Positions 26,839-35,676 of a stretch of 58,377 bases of DNA are shown here, piece after piece (within the stretch, counting starts at the first letter, position 1; each line of letters starts with the position of its first letter). A program made the translations under genes and the position numbers. The notes under the pieces are model-generated. The model saw nothing but the letters and a program-made list of their open reading frames with translations. It had not been told where the DNA came from and searched no databases. The stretch spans positions 1 through 58,377 of the forward strand of contig JAJFIC010000059.1 in NCBI GenBank assembly GCA_021775315.1, given 5' to 3'. Source of the DNA: Paracoccaceae bacterium (GTDB lineage: Bacteria > Pseudomonadota > Alphaproteobacteria > Rhodobacterales > Rhodobacteraceae).

Positions 26839-26900
26839 AAACCATATCGACGCAAGAGGTTTGCAAAAAACACTGTCGGTAAGAACTGGGGGGTTCGCGG

Positions 26901-28151
26901 ATGCCAGCGCCAAGCGACAATATGAAAATCAACAGCGATCGCTTGTGGGATACGCTGATGGAAATGGCCAAGATCGGGCCGGGCGTTGCCGGTGGCAACA
27001 ACCGCCAGACCCTGACGGATGAAGACGGCGAGGGCCGCCATCTGTTCAAGAAATGGTGCGAGGAGGCTGGATGCAGCATGGGCCTCGACCAGATGGGTAA
27101 CATGTTTGCACGTCGTGAAGGTACAGATCCTGAGGCGCTGCCGGTCTATGTGGGTAGCCACCTGGACACGCAGCCCACTGGGGGGAAATATGACGGCGTG
27201 CTTGGGGTGCTTGGGGGGCTTGAGATCATCCGCTCCCTGAATGATCTTGGGATTAAAACCAAGCACCCCATCGTCGCCACCAACTGGACCAACGAGGAAG
27301 GCACGCGGTACGCACCGCCGATGCTGGCCTCGGGTGTGTTCGGTGGTCAGCATACGCAGGACTGGGCCTATGCGTTGGAAGATGCCGAGGGCAAGAAGTT
27401 CGGGGATGAGCTGTCGCGGATCGGCTGGCGTGGTGAGGAAGAGGTTGGCGCGCGGGCGATGCACGCATTCTTTGAACTGCATATCGAACAAGGGCCGATT
27501 TTAGAGGCCGAAGGCAAAGACATTGGCGTTGTCACCCACGGCCAAGGGCTGTCGTGGACGCAGGTGACGGTGACCGGCAAGGACTCGCACACCGGCTCGA
27601 CCCCAATGCCGATGCGCAAGAACGCTGGCCTTGGCATGGCGCGGATGCTGGAACTGGTCGATCAGATCGCGTGGTCGCACAAACCGGATGCAGTTGGTGC
27701 GGCGGGGCATATCGATGTCTACCCAAACTCGCGCAATGTGATCCCCGGCAAAGTGGTGTTCACGGTCGATTTCCGCTCGCCGGTTTTGGCGACGATCAAA
27801 GATATGGAAGACAAGTTCCGCGAAGGTGCCGCGCAGATCGCCGGTGCGATGGGGCTGGGCGTCAGCTTTGAAAAGGTCGGCGGGTTTGATCCCGTGACGT
27901 TTGATGAGGGTTGCGTGTCTGCTGTTCGCAACGCTGCCGAACGGCTGGGCTATTCCCACCGGAACCTGATTTCAGGTGCGGGGCATGATGCCTGTTGGAT
28001 CAACGGCGTCGCCCCAACGGCAATGATAATGTGCCCCTGCGTGGACGGGTTAAGCCATAACGAGGCCGAGGACATCTCGCAGGACTGGGCCGCCGCTGGG
28101 ACCAATGTGCTGTTTCATGCGGTTGTGGAGACTGCGGGGATTGTGGAGTGA
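26901..28151 (+). CDS. Beta-ureidopropionase / N-carbamoyl amidohydrolase (M20 family)
   Basis: A 416-residue metallohydrolase that would release beta-alanine (or aminoisobutyrate), CO2 and ammonia from N-carbamoyl-beta-alanine, the third step of reductive pyrimidine breakdown. M20 metal ligands are seen in GSHLDTQPTGGKYDG, NEEGTRY and FELHIEQGP, with a distal His in LSHNEAED. The dimerisation-domain GKDSHTGSTPM follows. Related enzymes act on allantoate; the neighbouring dihydropyrimidinase and preTA favour the pyrimidine role. ATG 26901 is used; residue 8 is an alternative. Confidence 0.92.
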   Translation: MPAPSDNMKINSDRLWDTLMEMAKIGPGVAGGNNRQTLTDEDGEGRHLFKKWCEEAGCSMGLDQMGNMFARREGTDPEALPVYVGSHLDTQPTGGKYDGVLGVLGGLEIIRSLNDLGIKTKHPIVATNWTNEEGTRYAPPMLASGVFGGQHTQDWAYALEDAEGKKFGDELSRIGWRGEEEVGARAMHAFFELHIEQGPILEAEGKDIGVVTHGQGLSWTQVTVTGKDSHTGSTPMPMRKNAGLGMARMLELVDQIAWSHKPDAVGAAGHIDVYPNSRNVIPGKVVFTVDFRSPVLATIKDMEDKFREGAAQIAGAMGLGVSFEKVGGFDPVTFDEGCVSAVRNAAERLGYSHRNLISGAGHDACWINGVAPTAMIMCPCVDGLSHNEAEDISQDWAAAGTNVLFHAVVETAGIVE

Positions 28152-28351
28152 GTGCGCCAAAAAAATGGAACATTTATCGGTCGCTGGCTCTCGGCTTAGC
28201 TTGTGGTGCAGCATATACAGTGGGTTCGGATTTAGTAAGCGGAAGCAGTCGGTCTATTGCAAACTTGTTCGGACTAGGAGTCGGCGGAGCAGTCGGCGGC
28301 GCGTTTTTATTCGGAATAGTAACCTTCGTCCGTAATCTGTTCGCGAAATAA
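28148..28351 (+). CDS. Tiny membrane protein inside the pyrimidine operon, 67 aa
   Basis: Unknown. Begins GTG at 28148, overlapping the upstream stop (GTGA). Two hydrophobic segments: SLALGLACGAAYTVGSDLV and LFGLGVGGAVGGAFLFGIVT, the second a glycine-zipper helix. Its stop is 11 bases from the next ATG, and that gap holds the AAGGAG of dihydropyrimidinase, so it fits the operon exactly. It may be an inner-membrane helper; no family recognised. Confidence 0.6.
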   Translation: MSAPKKWNIYRSLALGLACGAAYTVGSDLVSGSSRSIANLFGLGVGGAVGGAFLFGIVTFVRNLFAK

Positions 28352-28362
28352 GGAGAAACAAA

Positions 28363-29823
28363 ATGACCAAAGTCATCAAAAACGGCACTGTCTGCACGGC
28401 GGACCGCACTTGGAAAGCTGACGTCCTGATCGAGGGCGAGACGATCAAGCAGATCGGTGAAAACCTGTCGGGCGACGAATATATTGATGCCGAGGGCGCG
28501 TATGTGATCCCCGGCGGTATTGACCCGCACACCCATCTGGAAATGCCGTTCATGGGCACGACCGCTGCGGAAACCTTTGAAACCGGCACATGGGCCGCCG
28601 CCGCTGGTGGCACCACGATGATCGTTGATTTCTGCCTGCCGGGGGCCGATGGCTCGATCAAGAACGCCATTAACGAATGGCACCGCAAGTCAGCGCCACA
28701 GATTTGCAGCGATGTCGGCTATCACATGGCTATCACCGGCTGGAACGAAAACGTCTTTGACGAGATGGAAGACGCCGTCAAAATGGGCGTCAACAGCTTC
28801 AAGCATTTCATGGCCTACAAAGGCGCTTTGATGATCGAAGACGATGAGATGTTCGCCAGTTTCAAACGCTGCGCCGAACTTGGCGCGTTGCCGATGGTGC
28901 ATGCCGAAAACGGCGATCTGGTGTTTGAACTTCAGCAGAAATATTTCGACATGGGCATGACGGGGCCGGAGGCGCATGCCTATTCCCGCCCGCCTGAACT
29001 GGAAGGCGAGGCCGCGAACCGCGCCATCACCATCGCCGATACGGCAGGTGTGCCGCTGTATATCGTCCATGTATCTTGCGAACAAACGCATGAAGCGATC
29101 CGTCGCGCCCGTCAAAAAGGCATGCGGGTTTATGGCGAGCCGTTGATCCAGTTTCTAACGCTGGATGAAAGCGAATATTTCAACAAAGATTGGGATCACG
29201 CCGCACGCCGCGTTATGTCGCCCCCATTTCGCAGCAAAGATCATCAGGATTCGTTGTGGGCCGGTTTGCAATCCGGCAGTTTGCAGGTCGTGGCGACGGA
29301 TCATGCCGCGTTCAACACCGAACAGAAACGCGCCGGTCGCAATGATTTCCGGATCATTCCTAATGGGTCCAACGGGCTAGAGGAACGTCTGGCGGTTCTC
29401 TGGACCGAAGGGGTTGAAACCGGGCGATTGACGCCGAACGAATTTGTCGCGGCAACGTCGACCAATGTGGCGAAAATCCTGAATATTTACCCCAAGAAAG
29501 GCGCGATCGTCGAAGGAGCGGACGCGGATATCGTGGTGTGGGATCCGAAGATCTCCAAAACGATTTCGCCCAGCAACCACCATTCGATCCTTGATTATAA
29601 CGTGTTTGAAGGCTTCAACGTAACAGCGCAGTCGCGCTATACCTTAAGTCGTGGCGATGTGATTTGGGCTTGGGGGCAGAACAGCCAGCCACAGCCGGGT
29701 CGCGGCAAGTTCGTGCCTCGGCCAGCTTTCCCATCGGCGCATCAGGCGCTGAGCAAGTGGAAAGCACTAACCGCGCCCAAGATGATCCAGCGCGACCCTT
29801 TGAACATTCCAGCGGGGATTTGA
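28363..29823 (+). CDS. Dihydropyrimidinase
   Basis: A 486-residue cyclic amidohydrolase that opens dihydrouracil/dihydrothymine. The TIM-barrel zinc site is clear: GGIDPHTHLEMPFMG, the carbamylated Lys in FKHFMAYKGALM, HAENGDLVF, HVSCEQTHEAIRRARQ and TDHAAFNTEQ. The C-terminus YTLSRGDVIWAWGQ is typical. Substrates come from PreTA, products go to the upstream amidohydrolase. AAGGAG is 7 bases before the ATG. Confidence 0.96.
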   Translation: MTKVIKNGTVCTADRTWKADVLIEGETIKQIGENLSGDEYIDAEGAYVIPGGIDPHTHLEMPFMGTTAAETFETGTWAAAAGGTTMIVDFCLPGADGSIKNAINEWHRKSAPQICSDVGYHMAITGWNENVFDEMEDAVKMGVNSFKHFMAYKGALMIEDDEMFASFKRCAELGALPMVHAENGDLVFELQQKYFDMGMTGPEAHAYSRPPELEGEAANRAITIADTAGVPLYIVHVSCEQTHEAIRRARQKGMRVYGEPLIQFLTLDESEYFNKDWDHAARRVMSPPFRSKDHQDSLWAGLQSGSLQVVATDHAAFNTEQKRAGRNDFRIIPNGSNGLEERLAVLWTEGVETGRLTPNEFVAATSTNVAKILNIYPKKGAIVEGADADIVVWDPKISKTISPSNHHSILDYNVFEGFNVTAQSRYTLSRGDVIWAWGQNSQPQPGRGKFVPRPAFPSAHQALSKWKALTAPKMIQRDPLNIPAGI

Positions 29824-29827
29824 TAGG

Positions 29828-30610
29828 GTGAACGACACAGTCGTAAAAGCCGAAAACCTAAGCCTGACGTTTGAAACAAACGACGGGCCGGTGCATGCGC
29901 TTGAAGATATCAATCTTGATATCGTTAAGGGCGAATTCGTGTCGTTTATCGGCCCGTCCGGCTGTGGCAAAACCACGTTCCTGCGCGTTATGGCCGATCT
30001 TGAAAAGCCAACGGCGGGCGAGATCACGATCAACGGCGTTTCACCGGAACAGGCCCGAAAATCGCGCGCCTACGGCTATGTTTTCCAAGCGGCGGGCCTG
30101 TATCCGTGGCGCACGATTGGCGGCAACATCCGCCTGCCACTGGAAATCATGGGCTACAGCAAAGCCGATCAGGCCGAGCGCGTCGCGCGGGTGATGGAAC
30201 TGGTTGACCTTGCCGGGTTCGAAAAGAAATTCCCGTGGCAGCTTTCCGGCGGTATGCAGCAACGCGCCAGCATCGCGCGCGCGTTAGCCTTTGATGCTGA
30301 CATCCTGTTGATGGATGAACCGTTCGGCGCACTGGATGAAATCGTGCGGGATCATCTGAATGAACAATTGCTAAAGCTGTGGGCCAAAACCAACAAGACC
30401 ATAGCATTTGTCACCCATTCGATCCCCGAGGCGGTCTATCTTTCAACCAAGATCGTCGTGATGAGCCCCCGTCCGGGGCGGATCGCGGATGTGATTGAAA
30501 GCACGCTGCCCAAAGACCGTCCGCTCGATATTCGCGACACACCGGAATTCCTGGAAATCGCGCACCGGGTGCGCGATGGCCTCAGGGCTGGGCACGCCTA
30601 TGATGATTGA
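29828..30610 (+). CDS. ABC transporter ATP-binding protein (nitrate/sulfonate/taurine-like class)
   Basis: A 260-residue ABC ATPase with Walker A (GPSGCGKTTFLR), Q-loop (YVFQAAGLYPWR), signature LSGGMQQRASIARALA, Walker B (ILLMDEPFGALDE) and H-loop (FVTHSIPEA). It energises the two permeases encoded downstream. GTG 29828, 4 bases after the dihydropyrimidinase stop. By position it imports a pyrimidine or related precursor (inference). Confidence 0.94.
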   Translation: MNDTVVKAENLSLTFETNDGPVHALEDINLDIVKGEFVSFIGPSGCGKTTFLRVMADLEKPTAGEITINGVSPEQARKSRAYGYVFQAAGLYPWRTIGGNIRLPLEIMGYSKADQAERVARVMELVDLAGFEKKFPWQLSGGMQQRASIARALAFDADILLMDEPFGALDEIVRDHLNEQLLKLWAKTNKTIAFVTHSIPEAVYLSTKIVVMSPRPGRIADVIESTLPKDRPLDIRDTPEFLEIAHRVRDGLRAGHAYDD

Positions 30611-30795
30611 TCCCCACAAGAAACGCCCCGCTTTTTTGCAAAGACGAGGCGCTATCATCGTTCACGGTCATCGGCTCTCCAGCCTGTTCCGCCGCTCTAT
30701 TGAGCCTTGGAATGGTTGCGATATCCTTAACATCATTGTTCTAAAAATACTCAAAAGCCGCGTTTTCGACCCTACGCGCGTTTCAAACTTTCTGG

Positions 30796-30829
30796 CCTCC
30801 GGCGGGAGTATTTCGGGAACAATGAAAGG
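30796..30829. repeat. CCTCCGGCGGGAGTATTT element, copy B
   Basis: Identical in its first 18 bases to the copy at 13976, followed by CGGGAACAATGAAAGGG. It lies in the 228-base gap between the ATPase and permease genes, next to the TTG start of the permease, so it breaks the operon's tight spacing. The rest of the gap shows no gene. Confidence 0.55.
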
Positions 30830-30838
30830 GGCCCCACT

Positions 30839-31726
30839 TTGAGCTGGTTTTCGCAAAAGCTGATGCCTGTTCTGGTCGTGGTTCTGGCGATTTTTCTGCT
30901 GTGGTATGCAGGGGCCGTTGGTCTGAACAGTCGGTGGGCCTATGACAAGGCCAAGCGGGCGGATGTGACGCTTAGCTTTTCCGAAATGGTGGCCGATACC
31001 TGGTCGCAGGACAAACCCAAGCTGCCAGCGCCGCATCAGGTCGCGCAGGAAATCTGGAAGACAACAGGTGCGATGGTGCTGCGCGGCAAGGCGTTATCGA
31101 AGCGGAGTTTGATTTTTCACGGCTGGATTACCCTGTCTGCCACAGTGATGGGTTTTATCATGGGCACGACGCTGGGCATATTGCTGGCGGTCGGGATAGT
31201 GCATAATCGCGCGATGGATATGTCCGTGATGCCGTGGGTTATCGCCAGCCAGACCATACCAATTTTGGCGATTGCGCCGATGGTGATTGTGGTTCTGAAC
31301 GCGGTGGGCGTGTCGGGGTTGCTGCCCAAAGCGGTGATTTCGATGTATCTGTCGTTTTTCCCGGTGGTTGTCGGCATGGTCAAAGGGTTACGCTCACCCG
31401 ATCACATGCAGCTTGACCAGATGCGGACATGGTATGCCGGTCAGTCCGAAACCTTCTGGAAATTGCGGTTTCCGTCTTCGATGCCGTATTTGTTCACCTC
31501 GCTTAAAATCGCGATGGCGGCGGCTTTGGTCGGGGCGATTGTGGCAGAACTGCCGATCAATCAGAACGGCGGTTTGGGCGCGCGGATGTTGGTTGGCAGC
31601 TATTACGGGCAGACCATCCAGATATGGTCGGCTCTGATCTCTGCGGCTGTGCTGGCCGCTTGTCTGGTGGCCCTGATCGGGGTTTTGCAGAATGTCACCC
31701 TGAAACGAATGGGGATGCTCAGATGA
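30839..31726 (+). CDS. ABC transporter permease (first of two)
   Basis: A 295-residue binding-protein-dependent permease. The membrane core starts after a periplasmic segment of about 75 residues: ITLSATVMGFIMGTTLGILL and following helices. The EAA-like loop is FWKLRFPSSMPYLFTSLKIA. TTG 30839 is preceded by AAGGGG. It overlaps the next permease gene by 4 bases. Confidence 0.9.
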   Translation: MSWFSQKLMPVLVVVLAIFLLWYAGAVGLNSRWAYDKAKRADVTLSFSEMVADTWSQDKPKLPAPHQVAQEIWKTTGAMVLRGKALSKRSLIFHGWITLSATVMGFIMGTTLGILLAVGIVHNRAMDMSVMPWVIASQTIPILAIAPMVIVVLNAVGVSGLLPKAVISMYLSFFPVVVGMVKGLRSPDHMQLDQMRTWYAGQSETFWKLRFPSSMPYLFTSLKIAMAAALVGAIVAELPINQNGGLGARMLVGSYYGQTIQIWSALISAAVLAACLVALIGVLQNVTLKRMGMLR

Positions 31727-32559
31727 TGTGGATTGTCGGATCTCTGCTGTTCTGGGTGTTGGCCTGGTGGGTTAATATGGGCCTGTCCCATATGCCGAAA
31801 TCCCGCCTGACCTCGTTTGTTGTGCCGACATTGTTCGGGATCACATTGCTGATATTGTGGGAAGGCATGGTACGCGGGTTTGAGATAAACCCTGTGCTAC
31901 TGCCCGCGCCAAGTGCGATTGGCGCGAAATTCGCCACCAGCATTCCGATCTTGTGGGTGGATTTCGCCCAGACCTTTATCAAGGGCGCTTTGTCGGGATA
32001 TGCAATAGGCTGCGGCGCGGCGTTTTTGACGGCTGTCGCGGTGGACCGCTCGCCCTTCTTACAACGCGGTTTGCTGCCGGTTGGCAATTTCGTGGCCGCA
32101 TTGCCGATTATCGGCATGGCACCGGTTTTGGTGATGTGGTTCGGGTTTGACTGGCAGTCAAAGGCGGCTGTCGTTGTGGTGATGGTGTTCTTTCCGATGC
32201 TGGTCAACACGGTGCAGGGGATGCGCGCGACCGATCACATGCAGCGCGACCTGATGCAGACTTATGCGGCGTCTTATCCGCAGGCATTGATGAAACTGCG
32301 CCTGCCCGCGGCGATGCCTTTTGTTTTCAACGGGTTGAAAATTTGCACCACACTGGCGCTGATTGGTGCTATTGTGGCCGAATTCTTTGGCTCGCCCATC
32401 AAAGGGATGGGATTTCGGATTTCGACTGAGGTCGGACGGCTTGCACTGGATATGGTGTGGGCAGAAATTGCAGTGGCGGCCTTGGCCGGTTCTGCATTTT
32501 ATGGCTGTGTCGCGATGATCGAGAAGGCAGTAACCTTCTGGCATCCTTCGCAGAGATGA
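31723..32559 (+). CDS. ABC transporter permease (second of two)
   Basis: A 278-residue permease paralogous to the first, with ITLLILWEGMVRGFEINPVLL and an EAA-like LMKLRLPAAMPFVFNGLKIC. ATG 31723 overlaps the previous stop as ATGATG, so they are co-translated and likely form a heterodimer. Confidence 0.92.
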   Translation: MMWIVGSLLFWVLAWWVNMGLSHMPKSRLTSFVVPTLFGITLLILWEGMVRGFEINPVLLPAPSAIGAKFATSIPILWVDFAQTFIKGALSGYAIGCGAAFLTAVAVDRSPFLQRGLLPVGNFVAALPIIGMAPVLVMWFGFDWQSKAAVVVVMVFFPMLVNTVQGMRATDHMQRDLMQTYAASYPQALMKLRLPAAMPFVFNGLKICTTLALIGAIVAEFFGSPIKGMGFRISTEVGRLALDMVWAEIAVAALAGSAFYGCVAMIEKAVTFWHPSQR

Positions 32560-32597
32560 GGCTGAGCAATAATGTTTAACAACTGGGAGAAAGACGA

Positions 32598-33587
32598 ATG
32601 AATAAGTTTATGACAACAGCCCTTGCGGGGGTTTTGGCGATGGGCGCTTCGGTTGCGCAAGCCGCCGACGATGTGACCCTGCAACTTAAATGGGTCACAC
32701 AAGCACAGTTCGCGGGCTATTACGTGGCCGCCGATCAGGGCTTTTACGAGGCTGAGGGGCTGAATGTGACTATTAAGCCCGGTGGCCCGGATGTAGCACC
32801 GGCACAGGTGATCGCTGGTGGCGGTGCCGATGTTGTGCTTGACTGGATGCCTTCGGCGCTGGCAAGCCGCGAAAAAGGTTTGGGTCTGGTCAATATCGCC
32901 CAGCCGTTCAAGTCTTCGGGCATGATGCTGACCTGCCGCAAAGACGCTGGCATCACCTCGCCAGCCGATTTCGCCGGGAAAACCCTGGGCGTCTGGTTCT
33001 ATGGTAACGAATATCCGTTCCTGAGCTGGATGAGCAAACTGGGTCTGGCAACGGACGGCGCTGATGGTGGTGTTACAGTTCTGAAGCAGGGCTTTAACGT
33101 TGACCCGATCCTGCAGGGTCAAGCGGCTTGTGTGTCGACCATGACGTACAATGAATACTGGCAGATCATTGATGCGGGCCTTTCCCCGGACGATCTGGTT
33201 GTGTTCAAATACGAAGATCAGGGCGTCGCCACGTTGGAAGACGGCATGTATGTGCTGGAAGAAAACCTGAAAGATCCGGCGTTTGAAGACAAGATGGTGC
33301 GTTTCGTTCGTGCATCCATGAAGGGCTGGAAATGGGCCGAAGAAAACCCGGATGCTGCCGCTATGATCGTTCTGGATAATGACGCGACAGGTGCGCAAAC
33401 AGAAAAGCACCAGAAGCGGATGATGGGCGAGATTGCCAAATTGACCGCGGGTTCCAACGGCGCGCTTGACCCTGCTGACTATCAGCGGACTGTCGACAGC
33501 CTGATGGGTGGCGGTTCTGATCCTGTGATCACCAAGACACCTGAAGGTGCCTGGACACATGCGATCACCGATAAGGCGCTGAACTAA
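32598..33587 (+). CDS. ABC transporter substrate-binding protein (NMT1/THI5-like)
   Basis: A 329-residue periplasmic binding protein with a Sec signal (MNKFMTTALAGVLAMGASVA). The mature part starts DDVTLQLKWVTQAQFAGYYV, then ADQGFYEAEGLNVTIKPGG, the THI5/NMT1-type signature used for pyrimidine and similar ligands. GGGAG lies before the ATG. Together with the ATPase and two permeases it forms a complete importer. Confidence 0.93.
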   Translation: MNKFMTTALAGVLAMGASVAQAADDVTLQLKWVTQAQFAGYYVAADQGFYEAEGLNVTIKPGGPDVAPAQVIAGGGADVVLDWMPSALASREKGLGLVNIAQPFKSSGMMLTCRKDAGITSPADFAGKTLGVWFYGNEYPFLSWMSKLGLATDGADGGVTVLKQGFNVDPILQGQAACVSTMTYNEYWQIIDAGLSPDDLVVFKYEDQGVATLEDGMYVLEENLKDPAFEDKMVRFVRASMKGWKWAEENPDAAAMIVLDNDATGAQTEKHQKRMMGEIAKLTAGSNGALDPADYQRTVDSLMGGGSDPVITKTPEGAWTHAITDKALN

Positions 33588-33641
33588 GCAAACCTGACAG
33601 CGCGGTCACGCAAAACGGATCGCGCAGCATTACATCAATCG

Positions 33642-33676
33642 AAACGCCCGGTGACAAAACACCGGGCGTTTCTTTT
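33642..33676 (+). terminator. Strong intrinsic terminator after the ABC importer operon
   Basis: A perfect 12-base stem AAACGCCCGGTG/CACCGGGCGTTT with a 6-base loop, followed by CTTTTT. It ends the pyrimidine operon. Confidence 0.9.
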
Positions 33677-33701
33677 TCAGCGGGTCAATCCGGTCGCGCA
33701 C

Positions 33702-34937
33702 CTATTGTGCGGCGCGAAACAACGGCCCGAATGCCCGGTAATGCAGTGCCTCCAGTATGACTGCATTTGTGTTCAGCGACAGCGCTGAGTTGATGGCCCC
33801 GCTGGCCTCATAAAAACCGGTTTGCCAGCCTGTGGGCGTTTGCAAATCTGAAACAGCATCCAGTAATTTTTGCGAATAGGGCGTTGGCAGTAAAGACCAC
33901 CAGCCAAAGGCGGCTTTGGTGGATACGCTGCGCAGATGCGCCAGATCACCGCCGCTGGGTGAAATGCAGGCAAATGGCAGGTCGCGCGCCAACAGCCCGC
34001 CAATGGCGAAACCGGGCGGCTGGTCGGTCGCGTCTTCGGTCAGGGCGGTCAGCACGCCGGTTTGTTCGAACCGCCCTTTCTGGGCCAGAAACAGGCTGGC
34101 GGCGACATCCAACATGTCTGGCCGCCAACCAAACTCCATCGCGTCCAGATGAAACGGGTCCGATGTGATGATCGGAGGCGCACGCCCCCCGCGCCGCTTG
34201 TCGGCAGGCAGCAACAAATCGCCATGGCGATGGCCGCACAGGATCGGACGCAGGTCCATTGCCGCTTGTACTGGCAGGCCGACCAGACAGGCAATGCGCG
34301 CCGCATATTGTTCGTAGCCAAGGTGTTCTGGTGTAGGCGTCACCTGCGCATCGCCGCGCGCCGGTTCGCTGGGCCGGAAATGCCCGGCGTTCAGAAGGTG
34401 ACCCAATTGCCAGCGGTTCAGGGTCATGGATACTTCTGGTGCCAGATCAGGATAATGGTGCGCGATCGCAATAAAGCCGCCGACCAACCGCATGATCTGG
34501 CGCGCCGACCAGCCCGTAACGTGATTGGTTGGATTGCCAGAAAAATCAACCGGTCTGAGCGTCCGGTTGCAATAGCCAAGACCGGGGACCGCCGTTTTGC
34601 TGGTCTTGAGCGAGGCCACCGATTGCAGGCACAGGCTCAAACGATCACGCGCCTGCCGGGTTGTAATCAGATCAAGCCGGTCGGCGCACAGGATACCGAT
34701 GAGGGTCGAGCCGATTTCCCACGGGCTGACGATATCTGTTTGGTCGGTGGCTGGACATAGCCCGGTTTTCGGATCAGCGAAGTGGTGAAAATAGGCCCAT
34801 GCGGTTTGGGCGAAACCAACCTCGGCCCGGCCAAGGCTGACAGGCAGAACCCCCGCAGCCAGGGTAGCCAGCGCATCCACTGAATCCTGCGCCGCGCGCG
34901 TTTTGAGATAGCGATTGGTAACAGCAAAAGCCTGCAT
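33702..34937 (-). CDS. DUF3131 domain protein
   Basis: A 411-residue protein with the DUF3131 pattern near the N-terminus: AWAYFHHFADPKTGLCPAT, then QTDIVSPWEIGSTLIGILCA. The family has an alpha-barrel-like glycoside-hydrolase flavour but no proven activity. No signal peptide or membrane segment is obvious. It is alone, convergent with the importer operon and followed on the upstream side by an ArsR gene on the same strand. Confidence 0.82.
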   Translation of the reverse strand: MQAFAVTNRYLKTRAAQDSVDALATLAAGVLPVSLGRAEVGFAQTAWAYFHHFADPKTGLCPATDQTDIVSPWEIGSTLIGILCADRLDLITTRQARDRLSLCLQSVASLKTSKTAVPGLGYCNRTLRPVDFSGNPTNHVTGWSARQIMRLVGGFIAIAHHYPDLAPEVSMTLNRWQLGHLLNAGHFRPSEPARGDAQVTPTPEHLGYEQYAARIACLVGLPVQAAMDLRPILCGHRHGDLLLPADKRRGGRAPPIITSDPFHLDAMEFGWRPDMLDVAASLFLAQKGRFEQTGVLTALTEDATDQPPGFAIGGLLARDLPFACISPSGGDLAHLRSVSTKAAFGWWSLLPTPYSQKLLDAVSDLQTPTGWQTGFYEASGAINSALSLNTNAVILEALHYRAFGPLFRAAQ

Positions 34938-35053
34938 GATGTCCCGTCAGAAGGAATTTCAGTTCCGGCGGTGACAGGGGTTTTCACCCGCGTCTTTCTG
35001 ACAGCAATCCCGCGCTCTTGGCATCAGTTATCGGCAAAAGGATGAAGCGCGGG

Positions 35054-35413
35054 TTAAGCCTGATCCGTCTGTTCGGTCAAATTGTCCGGACTATCGACCA
35101 GTTCATCATCAAGAAACCGTTCAAAGGCGTCCAGATTGACCACCTCGAACTGGCCAAAGCTTTCCATCCAGACCGAGGCGTCCTTCATCGCTGTCGGCTC
35201 AAGCTTGCACCATTTCACGCGACCGCGCTTTTCCTGACTGATCAGACCCGCACGGGTTAAGATCGACAGGTGCTTGGAAATGGCCGCCAGCGACATTTGA
35301 AACGGCTCAGCAACATCCGTGACGGCCATGTCATCCTCTAGCAACATCGTCAGGATGGCGCGTCGGGTTGGATCGGCAAGGGCTGAAAAGGCAAGATCGA
35401 GTCGGTCTGTCAT
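35054..35413 (-). CDS. ArsR-family winged-helix repressor
   Basis: A 119-residue repressor: LAFSALADPTRRAILTMLLE, then DVAEPFQMSLAAISKHLSIL (recognition helix). No metal-binding Cys pair is seen, so it likely senses something other than a metal, or is a redox/other-ligand ArsR. Two operator-like palindromes lie 33-79 bases upstream, implying autoregulation. Confidence 0.9.
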   Translation of the reverse strand: MTDRLDLAFSALADPTRRAILTMLLEDDMAVTDVAEPFQMSLAAISKHLSILTRAGLISQEKRGRVKWCKLEPTAMKDASVWMESFGQFEVVNLDAFERFLDDELVDSPDNLTEQTDQA

Positions 35414-35445
35414 CCGCTTTGACTATCGTTTTCGCGTGGATTTGG

Positions 35446-35461
35446 TCAACCGCTTGGTTAA
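35446..35461. promoter_or_regulatory. ArsR operator-like palindrome 1
   Basis: TCAACC-GCTT-GGTTAA, a 6-base inverted repeat with one mismatch, 33 bases upstream of the arsR ATG. Confidence 0.5.
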
Positions 35462-35476
35462 GCGTTCCGGCCTTTG

Positions 35477-35492
35477 TCAACCAACTGGTTGA
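35477..35492. promoter_or_regulatory. ArsR operator-like palindrome 2
   Basis: TCAACC-AACT-GGTTGA, a perfect repeat whose centre is 31 bases from palindrome 1. The pair suggests cooperative binding upstream of arsR. Confidence 0.55.
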
Positions 35493-35616
35493 ATAACGTG
35501 GTTTCCATCTGAAATCCCTTCTGGTCAAACCTGACAACCTGTGCCCGCATGACGCAGGTAAGTTAATCACAATATAATCAACAGGTTAACCTAAGTTTAG
35601 GCAAGCTCATTCTGCG

Positions 35617-35645
35617 TTGACTCTGTGTTTGCTGCGAACTAGGTT
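35617..35645 (+). promoter_or_regulatory. Possible sigma-70 promoter of the atp operon
   Basis: TTGACT, 17 bases, TAGGTT, ending 31 bases before the atpI ATG. The hexamers and spacing fit a housekeeping promoter; the -10 is imperfect. Confidence 0.4.
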
Positions 35646-35676
35646 CCGCCGGACTGTCACAGGGGGTTCTTTTTTG

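Noticed and set aside
32499-33560. 353-codon minus-strand frame
   Set aside because: Antisense of the substrate-binding protein gene; GC-rich codon bias keeps it open.
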